From Spizellomyces punctatus DAOM BR117 (lineage: Eukaryota; Chytridiomycota; Chytridiomycetes; Spizellomycetales; Spizellomycetaceae), in the NCBI RefSeq assembly GCF_000182565.1, contig NW_015971555.1:400288-464287 (forward strand): a stretch of DNA of 64,000 nucleotides, read 5' to 3'. The position numbers and the translations under genes were made by a program. Within the stretch, counting starts at the first letter, position 1; each line of letters begins with the position of its first letter. The notes under the pieces are model-generated. The model worked only from the letters and a program-made list of their open reading frames with translations, was not told the origin of the DNA and did not search any database. Below are positions 1-10,447 of this stretch, one piece after another.

Positions 1-601
1 TAGAAGCGTTGACATAGTGAGGTGTGGGTGAATATCCGTGAGTTCCAATATGATGTCACTGTCCTTTAGCCCCTTCGTCAGAAAGCAAGGGTTTAAACGT
101 CTGAGTCGGGCGAAGCTGCTAACGTACCTTGGAAGTTTCAAATGCGATCATAGTATCCCATGTCCTAAAGTAACAGTAGAAAAACTCTGTTCCAGAGTGC
201 TATTTTCCGTTTAATCAGGTTTCCTAACCGCGCGGATGCTGGTCACCAATGTGTGGGGAATGACTCCACGCCGCAAGAAGAGTGTTGTCATAAATGCCCG
301 AAAGGATTAACAGATGAAGGCAGCGCAGAGGCAAAGTCTCAAGATATCCCGCGTTGTAAGAACTTTGCGAAGAACCGTCGGTTTTTACTGACGCCTAACA
401 TCGCATTGGGAGCGCATGCTTTTCGTGCAGCCATCTCTGCACGGCCATCGCATTATAGTACATGCTGGAAAAGCGGACCGCCGGGCGCCAACTCTGGAAT
501 TGTCCAGTATCAGGAAAATCTCCGAAACTGGCATCACCTAATAGGAGATCATCATAATATCAAATACATGTATATACTACAAGTTGGGAGTTTGAGAGTC
601 C
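1..601. other. 3' flank of the fusion gene, no gene recognised
   Basis: I see no supported gene here. A plus-strand open frame from about 253 runs on into the antisense of the neighbouring minus-strand gene, but it has no recognisable domain. It is probably the 3' flank of the GT2-GT4 fusion gene and perhaps the start of another unit beyond the window. Confidence 0.4.
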
Positions 602-3600
602 TTATGAAGGGTGGTACCCAGGTAACCGTATCTGCTGCTCATAAGCATCCACATACCGTCTCTCGTCATTCAGTACCGTCGCAAGGGCGTTATAGATTGA
701 CATCTCGGATTCATTCGAATTCGGACGAACATAGTCGTTTCCTGCTGTCAAGATGGCTGCCAATTGAGAACGGTGGCTGGACTTCTGCAGCACTTTTGCG
801 GCACGTCGACGTACATCGACGGGAAGAGAGGAGGTGCTATCGCATAGACTGAATAAGTCTGAAGCGAGTTCTGAGACGGTGTTTGTAGAGTTCATGTTTC
901 GTAGTGGATTTCCACTAGTTTCTGGCAGTAGAGAGCGGATGTCTTGAGAGGATACAACGGGGACGCCAGATGCCATGGCGAGGAGAGCCGTGTCTACGGA
1001 TGACAATGAAAGGGCAAGGACGACATTGGATGCTGCAGCTAAGAGTCGGTACCGCTCGTCGGACATATACTCTTCTTCGAAGAAATTCACGACCTCGGAG
1101 CGTCCGGTTGCGGTCCAGGCTTGCCGCACGGCATTTTGAAGTGGTGTTCCTCTTAACGGCACCATGACCAGCGTGCGTCGTTTGAGTAACTTCTTTAACG
1201 CCAATGCAATGTCTACCACTTTCGAAGCATCAATAACGGTGCCAGTGTACGCTACAACACAGGCAGATGATACGCCTCTCTCCCCCTTGAAAACCGCCCT
1301 TCGTGCTGCATTGAGATCCCGCTTCGGTGAAAGATACATGATATTTATGCCGCGTTCCAAATGAAGAACGGAATCTGGCTTGCGCGCTCCGTTTCTTTGC
1401 AGGATGATGTCGTGCACATGGGGGCTTCCTGTCATGGTACGATAGATACAGTTTCCGTTCAACGCCGACATAGTCGCAAACCCTCCCGACCGCCAGCCCA
1501 TGTCCGCCGCGTGAACATAGTCGAATACCGCCGTTTGCCTTGGTAGATGTGCGCACAATGACGGCAAAGCGTCGTACCCGAAAACGGATTCGGATATCAA
1601 GAGCGCCTGGATGCGTCGACTGTTTGTTAGGTACACCAAAAACCGAGGGAAATCAACAGTTCTTAAAAACATGGGAAGAACAAAAATGTCATGGGTGTAC
1701 ATGTAGTATTCCGAACGGAGTTCATCGGACTGGTTGAGCACCGCTACAACCGTAATACGCCAGCCTAGTCTGGCTAAATCGCCTACCATCCCCAAAATCC
1801 TTCTCCCAGGAATATCGCCGCGGAAGCTGTCGATAAGAAACAATGCACGTCGTTTCGAACTAGGTGCTACAGAATTCAGAAATGGCGGAAGCCATTCTAT
1901 GCTCTCGAAGGGTTGAGAAGCGGGAATATCATGCGCGGGCCAAGTTTGCGGCCCTGAATGCTTCTCGTTGATATATGCATGGGTCTTTTCCCAGGCCTTA
2001 CCAAAGTTGGACCAGTTGTGTCCAGTACCAATCCGGTACCAATACGAATATTCGGGTATAGTAGCTCCCCAGGAACCGCTTTCCGCTAGGCATAACCAAA
2101 AGTCGTAGTCCTCCCCTCCATGGGTCAGCACGGGATCAAAAATGCTGCAATTACGGGTTGCAGAGTGTCGTACCACCGCCCCAGACGGGACAGTATTCTC
2201 CTTCTTTAACTTGGATCCCATGTGGGGGCCAGCTAGGCTGATATCTGCGGATGTTCCAAAAGTGACCATGTACCAGCTGGCAATGTCCAAATGCGGGTTC
2301 GTCTCCAACAACCAAACAGCTTGTTCGTAAGCAACAAGTTCTCGTAAGTCATCGTCGTCTAAGAATGCCTGATAAGGAGTGTTTACCTGAAAAAGGGTTT
2401 AAGCCAAGTTACTACGACATATGTTGCATTGCGTTTCAACTTTAGCTACATACGTGTTGAAGTGCAAACGTTCTGGCGGCCGATACACCGCGCTCCCCGG
2501 TATTATTTACTATCGTGATGCGTGAATCCAATGCAGCGATCCGATTAAGCATTTCAAGGGCTTCTGGTTTATCCGAATGATCGTTGACAATGACCCACTT
2601 GAAAGCTTGGAGGCTCTGTTGTCGCACAAACGGGGTTGTTTCTGTCTCCAGAAGCGGCCGAGGATTCTGGGTCACTGTCAGAAGGGTGAGCATTGGCTTA
2701 TCGGCAGCCGCTGCTGCTTGGGTGACGAATTGATTGCGTGGTCTTGCAGGATGAATTGGAGTTTGTGTATAAAAGGTGGAATCATGCAGTCGTCGAGGGC
2801 GTGCTTCTGATGACACGCCAAAGGGAAATTCTTCGTCATTGCTCCAATTGTCCGTAATTATCTCTTCAGTATCTGGAAGCTTCTCGTTCCACAGTTCTAC
2901 GTCTATCTCCTGTTCGCTGATGGTGTGCTCTGGCAGGTATCTTTTCAGATTGTCTCGGATGCCAAACATCCCATAGAATAAGCCCAGAAGAAATATCGTG
3001 CTTAGAAGCAAGATGGACCCACGTTTCCTGTACGGTCTCAGATCCGTTCGGACTTTCTTTTCAGCTCTTTTGGGCCCCGGTAATACTTGTATCGATAGAC
3101 CTCCGTTGTCCACTGATCCGCGGATAACCTCATCATCATACGCCCCAGACAGGCCAGCCTCTCTGTGTATAATGTAGCTAGATCTAGCCACTCCAACGGC
3201 TATTAAGCCCATACCTGTTGCCAGTAGCGGAGACATGGAAACAGCAGCGTCCGGAATCCATCCATATTCATGGGTGAAAAATGCTAATCCCACCACAATA
3301 ATCGATTTTACATCATCTAGGATTCCATATCTTGGGCGAACCGTGCTGCTGTGCCTTAAATTCAGAGCAGCAGGATGCCACATAGCGGTCAGGAGGCAGG
3401 TTATTAAAAACCAACCCCCTATTGTGCCGATCTCAAATGCCTGCTGGAACTGGGATATGTAGCCTCTTCTACACAGGATCAGTAGCAAGCTGGAACCGGC
3501 TAGGATAACCGTCCGATGGTATGATATGGAGCAAGAGGTATCAGCTCCACCCGCAGCGCCGTCCTTAACGCGGCAGTCGATGTGTAGAAGTACCTTCAAC

Positions 3601-4234
3601 AATATACCGATAGCAGTGATGAAAAGCGCAGTCGAGTCAATGCTATCGACGGAGCATTGTGTCGCGAGAGCAATACCGAGTAGCCAAATGGAGTGAAAGA
3701 CAATGGAAGATGTGCCATAGCGAGATCGAACGAGCACATATCTCAGGATTGCTGCACAGGGCGTATGCAGCATCCACAGGATCTGGAAAACAGAGATCGG
3801 CAAAAGGGCGAGGGACCTGCGCATACAATCAGACACAGTTGAGTAAAGTGCCCATATTTTCAATACCGTGTCAAGATGGCCTCCCTTTCGAGAGAATGTC
3901 ATCCTACTTACCAGTTTTCTAATACATCGCTAACAGCAGCCACCACACCCCGTAAAAATGGCGCCGAATGACTCTCAGTCGCTCCAGACAAGGCGTTTGT
4001 AAATGCCAGGTCACACAGATGGCACGATAAAGAGACAAACAATGCGAGATCAAAGGTGAATTCTGCATCTGCCGAGGCGTAAATGAGCTTTCTAGTGAAC
4101 ACCTTGGCAGCATTGGCAGCAATGTATCCGATAATTGCGGCGTAGACATGTCGGTGGCCTTCATCCTTTGATTGCATTTGCGAAACAAGAGTCGGATGCG
4201 CAGATGAACGCGATCGCGTCGCGTTGGTCATCAT
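602..4234 (-). CDS. Transporter-like membrane domain fused to GT2 and GT4-like glycosyltransferase domains
   Basis: Three exons (4234-3912, 3816-2454, 2386-602) join in phase into a 1156-residue protein. Residues 1-330 hold about ten hydrophobic segments arranged like a drug/metabolite or nucleotide-sugar transporter; the stretch around VLENWSLALLPISVFQ resembles the core of the true SLC35A-type transporter encoded at 6851-8170. An eleventh segment (about 374-394) is followed by an acidic linker. A GT2 fold starts near 482 (MLTLLTVTQNPRP), with an acidic DDDD run at 572-575, where GT2 enzymes bind metal-nucleotide, and GGEDYDFW near 650. From about 742 there is a GT-B/GT4-like half ending in LLAMASGVPVVS (about 1029-1041). 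The introns are 95 and 67 nt with GTAAGT and GTATGT donors. The likely site is the Golgi or ER membrane. Seen: the fold-like motifs and the continuous phase. Inferred: that one polypeptide couples sugar-nucleotide handling to two transfer steps. The transporter assignment is the weakest part. Confidence 0.75.
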
Positions 4235-5144
4235 GCCGCGCCACGTCGTTAAGCGCAGCCAACAGATAGCACATTGCAGGATTCGCGCGGCGTGAAGTGG
4301 ATACCTGCCTTACATCTAAGTAAATTAAAGGTTATTATGAATTTGGAAGGGCGAAATTAGGTCAGAGGTAAAATAGAGGGGTAGAGGGGCATATAGTGGT
4401 AAGATCATCGATAGGTAACCGAGATGATCATTGTAATTAATCTCCCCAGCGCTCGCCATGAGGATTGTACGGCGACAATGAATAGAACATGGCTATGGAT
4501 TAAACATGGGGAAAGGCTCAACGGGCTGCATTCAAGTCCCTTGCATCTTCGTCACATATCGCATCAACTTGGGGTGCACGTTGGTGCTTGTCAGGAACGC
4601 TTGATAAAAAAAGGGAACCAGGTTGACAAGTTGGGTACTCTTGGACGCATTCTAGAACAGCTGAGTGATCAATGTAGATGTTGTAACGATATAAGAAATA
4701 TGTGCCTTCTTCAGTATTTAGGTGGATATGCGCTACGAACTACGGCCAGCAAAATGCGAGCAGTGACTCCTTGGCAGCTCTGTGCCGTAGTTTTGAGTTG
4801 GGAGGCAGAATTCTTTACTCCATATGACAGGTTCAAGTGGTGATATGCCAGGGGATGTAGTTAGCATTCTGATCGATGGACAAAGGTGCGTCACAACAAA
4901 AGACGAAGGAAGGTTCGGACACAACACTTCATGTACGGCTGTTCCAATGTTTGAAGCTTCACAAATATTTTAGAGGAATGCGATCAAACCCATCTCTTGT
5001 GTGTCCTTCAAACCCTTTGAATTCCATAATGTTCGACAAAACGCATAATAACTACCGTATCATTCATGAGGGAGAACTCTTCCGTTAAGTTATTATAGTG
5101 TGTCTACTATACAGATGTAAGTGTAATATATGTGTCGTCACCAC
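4235..5144. other. Intergenic, promoter side of the fusion gene
   Basis: A 0.9 kb gap lies between two minus-strand glycosyltransferase genes. The longest open frame (plus, 4424-4843) has no family resemblance and no splice partners that extend it. It should contain the promoter of the fusion gene and the 3' end of the GT71 gene. Confidence 0.4.
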
Positions 5145-6642
5145 CTAAATGTTCAACTCCAGCGCAACAGGATAGTCCATCCCTTTTGCGGTGAGATGCG
5201 CGTCTATTTTCACGAATGCATCCCAGATTTGTTTCTCCTTGGCTGTTAGCTCAGTCGGAATGCCAGCCGTCGCAAGGAGGCAGTCCGACCCGTCTGTGGT
5301 CCAGTCCAAATTAAATCCGCTCCGATCATTCATCCAAATGCTCGGCTGGGCGTGTTTGGATGGTGGAAGTTTTTGGGGAGTTCGTAAACCGTTGTTCACC
5401 CAGAGAAGTGCTCCTTGGTGGTCGCCATGCGCCAATTGTCTACCGCAGACCTATCATAGCCGGTTACTCCGGGTGCAAAGTTGAGCTCTTTGTCGACTTT
5501 ACTTACTCGCAATTTGTCCCCAGAGAATTGACCCATAGCACCTCCATATCCTGGGTTCCACGCGTAGGGTATCCCGCTCATTTCAAAACCTATCCAGAAC
5601 GTTTCCTTATCACCCCATACCCGCTGATAAACTTTACTAGCCCATGGTTTTGAATTTAGCAAGCATGCTGCTAGTAATCCTGGGAACACTCTTGCTTTGT
5701 TGATCACTACCACTCCTGACTCTTGCTCATGTTGGCTCTTTCCATAAATATACCGTGAGCCATATGTTCGACTAGAAGGATTTGGAATGACAGATAGCAG
5801 CCATTGTAGATCTTTTGCTGACCCTACCCAACCCGAGGTCCGATCATGGAAAAAGACTGCACCGGTACCGATGTAGCCCGGGTGTGCGTATAATGCAGAC
5901 GGATCTTTAAAGAACACTGCATCAGCGTCCATGAAAATGGGCTCTGCAAAAGATGATGCTAGGAGTGCAAACGGCTTTGCTCCCCATCCGCCGTAGCCTG
6001 CAATTGAGATATCGATGACCTAACCAGGCAGTCTGTCAGCCTGGAGCAACTGCCTCATTGGATAAATGACCCCCACACAACCTTCGTAAGATCTTTACAC
6101 TTTACGCCGGGGATCTTTGCTAAAAGTTCACGGTTACTTGCAGAGAGATCCTCTTCTCCCATGTACCAGATTTCGATTGGAAGTTTGCAGCGGTGAACCA
6201 GACGCATCCCTACAATCAAGGGATACGCTAGGGCCAAGTCGTGGTCTCCAAATGTATATACAAGCCCTCTTCCTTTTCCGCGTAACACGGAAATTTCATT
6301 TACGGGAAGCCATGGGTAAAGCAAACGGATGGCGTCTTCGACTGGTTTTCTTGACTTTGAATATTGAAATGCGTTGCTAAATGCGAGAATACGCGCTCGC
6401 AAGTTTGGCATATCTTCGAACGTTGTATTGAGCGGACTTTGCGAGAGTGGCACATCTTCCCATTTATATCCACTTTGATCGGCTACTGTGTCATCTTCTT
6501 GGGTGTAAAGGAAGCCTTCAGTAAGCTGGGAGGTGTCCTTGCTGTGTCGGAGCGACGATTTGCTACTTGAAGATGGCCACCATGATAGGAAAAGAAAGGT
6601 CGTTGCGATGATTAGAAGGAGAATTAGACGTCTGCGGAACAT
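5145..6642 (-). CDS. GT71 alpha-mannosyltransferase (MNN1/MNN2-type), type II Golgi protein
   Basis: Three exons: from the start to 6079, then 6019-5507 and 5450-5145. The introns are 59 nt (donor GTGTGG, acceptor TTAG) and 56 nt (GTAAGT). From the ATG at 6642 the protein is 460 residues. It has a four-residue cytoplasmic tail, one membrane anchor (LILLLIIATTFLFLSWW) and a lumenal catalytic domain. The core is classic for the fungal GT71 family: IAGYGGWGAKPFALLASSF, then the metal-binding FMDADAVFFKDP, and a C-terminal RVCGRQLAHGDHQGALLW block restored only by splicing. The family extends N- and O-linked mannan with GDP-mannose in the Golgi. An upstream in-frame ATG at 6843 would add 67 residues and a second hydrophobic stretch, but it lies only 7 bp from the start of the divergent transporter gene, so I chose 6642. 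Confidence 0.85.
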
Positions 6643-6850
6643 GATTCTCGACAGAGCAGAATGGTACATGACTGCTCTACTGGCCAAAGTCGCATTGGAA
6701 GAAGCTTTGGGTCGTTGCGCGTCACGAACGCGAGCAAAGTTTATTAGGTAAGCATAGTTGATAATTTTCAGGTGATGCGGTTGAAGGGCAAACAAGAAAA
6801 TTGCTGACATGAATCGTTGAACCGTCTTTTTGAACAAGAACATTGCTTGG

Positions 6851-8170
6851 ATGATGCGAGATGGTAAGTATCAAACGCAGACGCAATGGCAACAGCAATG
6901 GTCCTTTTCGAAATTAACTCGCCGCAAAAGGGTATAAAAAGTACGGAGCTCTCGTGGCGCTAGCAGTGCAGAATATCGCCTCCGTGATGGTCATTCGATC
7001 GTCGCGAAAGTTTGGCCGTGAGAATGCGGTCGCTTCAACCGCTGTGCTATGCGCCGAGGTCCTCAAATTTATCGTATGCACCGTGGCTCACGTCCTGCGA
7101 GAGGAGTCGCGGAGTGCCTCGACAGTTATTGCAAAGGATATCTTTGGAGAGGATTCTGCATGGAAAATGATGATGGTCCCGGCAGCTTTGTATACGTTGC
7201 AGAACTGGCTTCACTATTTTGCGCTTTCCCGTGTAGACGCAACAACACATCAGAGTGAGTAACACTGTCGGTTGGGGTACACTTGCACATTCCAATGGTT
7301 GATGTTGATGCTACGTTGTTAGTCACGTTGCAGTTACGAATCCTGTCCACTGCTATATTCTCCGTTTTTATGCTCAAAAAGAGACTGTCATGGATGCAGT
7401 GGGTATCATTGCTAGTGCTAACTGGTGGAATGGCGCTAGTACAGCTACCTAGTGGAAATTCGGCTACCAAGATAGAGGCGGGGAGCAAAGCTGCCACCGA
7501 CAGGCTCATAGGTTTGGCTGCAATAGCCCTTATTTGTGTGACCTCGGGATTTTCCGGGGTCTACCTAGAAAAAGTGCTTAAGCGGACAGCTACAACCTTA
7601 TGGGTTCGCAACATTCAGTTGGCATTCTTCAGCTCAATTTTCTGCGCCGTCTTTGGTGTGATTCTGCATGATGGGGCCGAGGTCGCTTCTAGAGGCTTCT
7701 TTGCGGGATATGGGTGGGCCACCATATGTGCGATACTGCTGAGTGCAGCAGGCGGACTTCTTGTTGCCATTGTCATCAAATATACAGGTACATTCCCTGC
7801 CTCAGTTCATTCAAGGCCAATACATTGTGCTTACCATCCCGTATGCCTGGTCCATTGCTATTAACCAGATAATATTGTAAAGAACTCGGCTATGGCCATC
7901 TCTATCATCACGAGCGGAGTGATATCGTCCCTCATTGGCGACTTCACACTAACGACGAACTTCCTTCTGGGTGGTATACTCGTGATACCATCCGTATGGA
8001 TATACTCAATGAATCCAGCACCTCCGCCACCTAGTAAGCTACTTCCAACCACAGCGATAGAACCATTCATTTTGAGAAGCATTAAAGTTCGTTCTTATAA
8101 GGTAGGGCTTATGGGAGACTTCCGTAAATTTCTTGTTTCTGTGATGTTGAAGCACGGATCTCAACTATAG
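6851..8170 (+). CDS. Nucleotide-sugar transporter, SLC35A (UDP-galactose/UDP-GlcNAc) type
   Basis: Four exons: 6851-6863, 6931-7254, 7323-7787 and 7869-8170, with introns of 67, 68 and 81 nt; 367 residues. The first exon is only 13 nt (MMRD plus one base), and splicing restores the conserved opening GYKKYGALVALAVQNIASVM. Family hallmarks follow: YTLQNWLHYFALSRVDATTH, then ITLQLRILSTAIFSVFMLKK, then WVSLLVLTGGMALVQLP, each across or beside a splice junction, and a C-terminal VKNSAMAISIITSGVISSL. Members exchange UDP-sugar (or CMP-sialate) for the nucleotide monophosphate across the Golgi membrane with ten helices. The exact sugar cannot be read from sequence alone. It lies head to head with the GT71 gene and between two more glycosyltransferases, so it probably supplies their donor substrate. 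Confidence 0.88.
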
Positions 8171-8604
8171 GACTGAAGCCGGCCAGCTACACTGTACATA
8201 CATATTATTAAATTGAGCGAGAATTAGAAGACATGCCGCACACTGTGTTCCATTCCTGTACTCTTAGTACCTATACATATTTCGAGCTCATGGGCAGACA
8301 AGGATTTCGTGTGTAACAGACATATTTAGCTGAGGGCTTTGGTGTCCTCGCATATCAAATTGAATATCACAGTACTGCCCTAGCATATGCGTGTTATATT
8401 GAGGATTGTGTAGCGCACGGTCAAGGACTTCAGCCAACATCAAGTTGAAATAGTGCGCGAATACTTTCGGCCATGCTGGGTTAAAAAAAGCGATAGATAA
8501 GCGTTGACCTTCACTGTAAAGGGTGCTCAAGATATACATGGTGCCGTGAGGCAAAGAATGGGTTTGATCGTATTCGGAAATATACAGATATTTACAGAAC
8601 TTGG
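8171..8604. other. Convergent intergenic region
   Basis: The 3' ends of the transporter and the GT8 gene meet here. A minus-strand open frame (8288-8629) overlaps the end of the GT8 gene in another frame. It has no recognised domain, and I could not join it to GT8. Confidence 0.35.
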
Positions 8605-9845
8605 TTAATTTGGTTCTGGGTTCACACAATACTGGTCAACGCCACGGAACCAATTATCAAATATTCGGCGATATAGCGGATGCGCTTCTCCATGGACCGT
8701 CCGGTCTGCGATATACCAGGGCTTTCCAAACTGGCCGTTAGGTTGTTCACTGAAATGGACGGCATACGCTGATCTGGCCGCATCTTCTATGGTTTTGTAT
8801 GGTATATGTGATGATTTATCCGTCGGGTTTCCACGAAGGTGCCCATTCAGAATAATGGTACCAAAAGGAAGAATTGACATCCGATTACGGTAAAGGTAGT
8901 TAATCTAGCAAACGCACAATAAACTCAGATCTAATCAAACGGGCATGTATCTTCCAACAAGACTTACGACGTGCATGCCAAAGGCAGAATTCTTCTTCTT
9001 CACTCGGTCGGTAAATTCATTTTTAATTTCGAGCAAAGTGGCTTCCAGAGGTGTCAACACCATCATGCAATTTGTCACCCAGGGCTGCTCTGCTGTGAGC
9101 CAATGTGCTCTTGGAGCGTAGAGAAAATAATCCGGTAAATCAAAGAACTCGTCCATATTTCTTAGCGGGTACATATCAGTATCCAGGTAGACAATGCGGT
9201 CGTACTGTGTCAGGTTGAATATGAACAACATTGTTATGGAGTGTTCGTACAAGCGTTGGGTCGGATGGACATCCGTATATAGCCATGGAGCGGTTGGGAT
9301 GAGTTTGACGTTGGCCAGCTCAAAGTTTGTTGCGATACTCTGGCGATACTGCCTCGTTCATTGCAACAAAATCTACCGATCCTCAGTGTCCTTGAGAGCC
9401 TGATTGACCACGAGCGCGTTGCAGGTGTATCTTTGCACCACGACCGGTATTGATTAGCTACTGTGTTGAAAACTAGAGAATGGTAATAGAGAAATCCTAC
9501 CTGTCATTTGTCAGGTAAAATGCATACGCATGTTTGCTTTGTGGCCGGCAACCAATTGGAGGGTGCTGGAATGGTGTCCCAAGTGGGCTTGACAAAATCT
9601 CGCCCGAAGTGGTCCACTTTTTGGCGCGAGGACATGTCCGCATTGTATAGCAGCACAAAAATGCTAGTGGCTCCTCCGGCTGCACCGCTTGCAGCCCTGA
9701 GGCGGTAGAAGGAGACCGATCCTTGTAGATTTGTCTGGACGGCAAAGATGGCAAATGCACAGAGGAATGCAAATGCAATCTTGTGCGCAAGGTACTTTTG
9801 CCGCAAGCACCCGCGAAAGGAGTTGATGGTTGTTCTTGCTTTCAT
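8605..9845 (-). CDS. GT8 glycosyltransferase (glycogenin/GNT1-like), frame disrupted
   Basis: The gene reads from the ATG at 9845 with a basic tail and one membrane anchor (IAFAFLCAFAIFAVQ), then a stem, then a GT8 catalytic domain. Exon joins 9501/9430 (70 nt intron) and 8968/8904 (63 nt intron) are clean, giving FYLTNDRYTCNALVV and FGMHVINYLYRNRM. The metal site is IVYLDTDMYPLRNMDEFF. Three places break the frame with no plausible intron. Near 9525 one base is extra between stem and catalytic domain. Near 9373 one base is missing before VDFVAMNEAVSPEYRNKL. Near 9322 one base is extra before FELANVKLIPTAPW. The last two cancel out. The gene is either carrying indel errors in the assembly or decaying; I annotate it as coding with that warning. 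GT8 enzymes are retaining and use UDP-sugars, which would fit the transporter next door. Confidence 0.65.
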
Positions 9846-10447
9846 AGTTGAATTTTGAACAAAGATATGCGACAAGGTTAGTTTGCTGGAATCCTACGAA
9901 CGCGACGGTTTATGTAATCCGGCCGCGTATCGAGTTGGCAGGATCGCGCGACGAAACACTCGCTTTTTTACAAACATTTGGATGTAAAATGACCCAAGAC
10001 CCTGCATAGACTTGCAGTGTAACATTGTTGATCTTTTGCATCCTTGCCATGCGTTCAATGTACACATGTAAAGGGGGTCGGATCGTAATGACCTAAGTGT
10101 TCGGCTAGAGTTCCTTTCGACGGCAACTTTAGGCGGTTCATACAAGCATGCCCTTCCTGCGTCTATTCTCGCCCAGTACTCTTCATGATGTGACGCTGAC
10201 GCTGATAGCGACCACGCAAGATGAATTCAAGGGCAAAAATAAAACTTACCAAGGCTTTGAATACCTTTGGCTCACCTTGCACCATGGGTGAGTCATGACG
10301 GAAAACACGTGATAGCTGACGGTGTGATGAACTGTCACCACCAACAACCAACCAACAACTTTTAACCCGAAAACTGCAATCTTTCATGGAACCTTCATCG
10401 GGACGGCCTTCCCATACAGCAAGCTAACCACCTCATCCTCGCAAAAC
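9846..10447. other. Divergent promoter region
   Basis: About 0.6 kb separates the GT8 gene (minus) from the RING-H2 gene (plus). Small minus-strand open frames at 9894-10145 and 10163-10387 show no domain. I take this as regulatory DNA for both genes. Confidence 0.4.

Noticed and set aside
253-852. Plus-strand open frame of 199 codons
   Set aside because: It overlaps the GT4 exon in antisense, has no domain and no splice partners; treated as a shadow.
6932-6940. TATAAAAA sequence just before the transporter reading frame, resembling a TATA box
   Set aside because: It is the start of coding exon 2 (GYKK), needed to restore the conserved N-terminus after the 13 nt first exon.
8288-8629. Minus-strand open frame after the GT8 stop
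   Set aside because: It has no ATG at its start, no recognised domain and no in-phase splice from GT8.
9335-9373. 39 nt intron that would rescue the GT8 frame
   Set aside because: It is too short, and it would delete VDFVAMNEAVSPEY, which looks like real GT8 sequence in another frame; indels explain it better.
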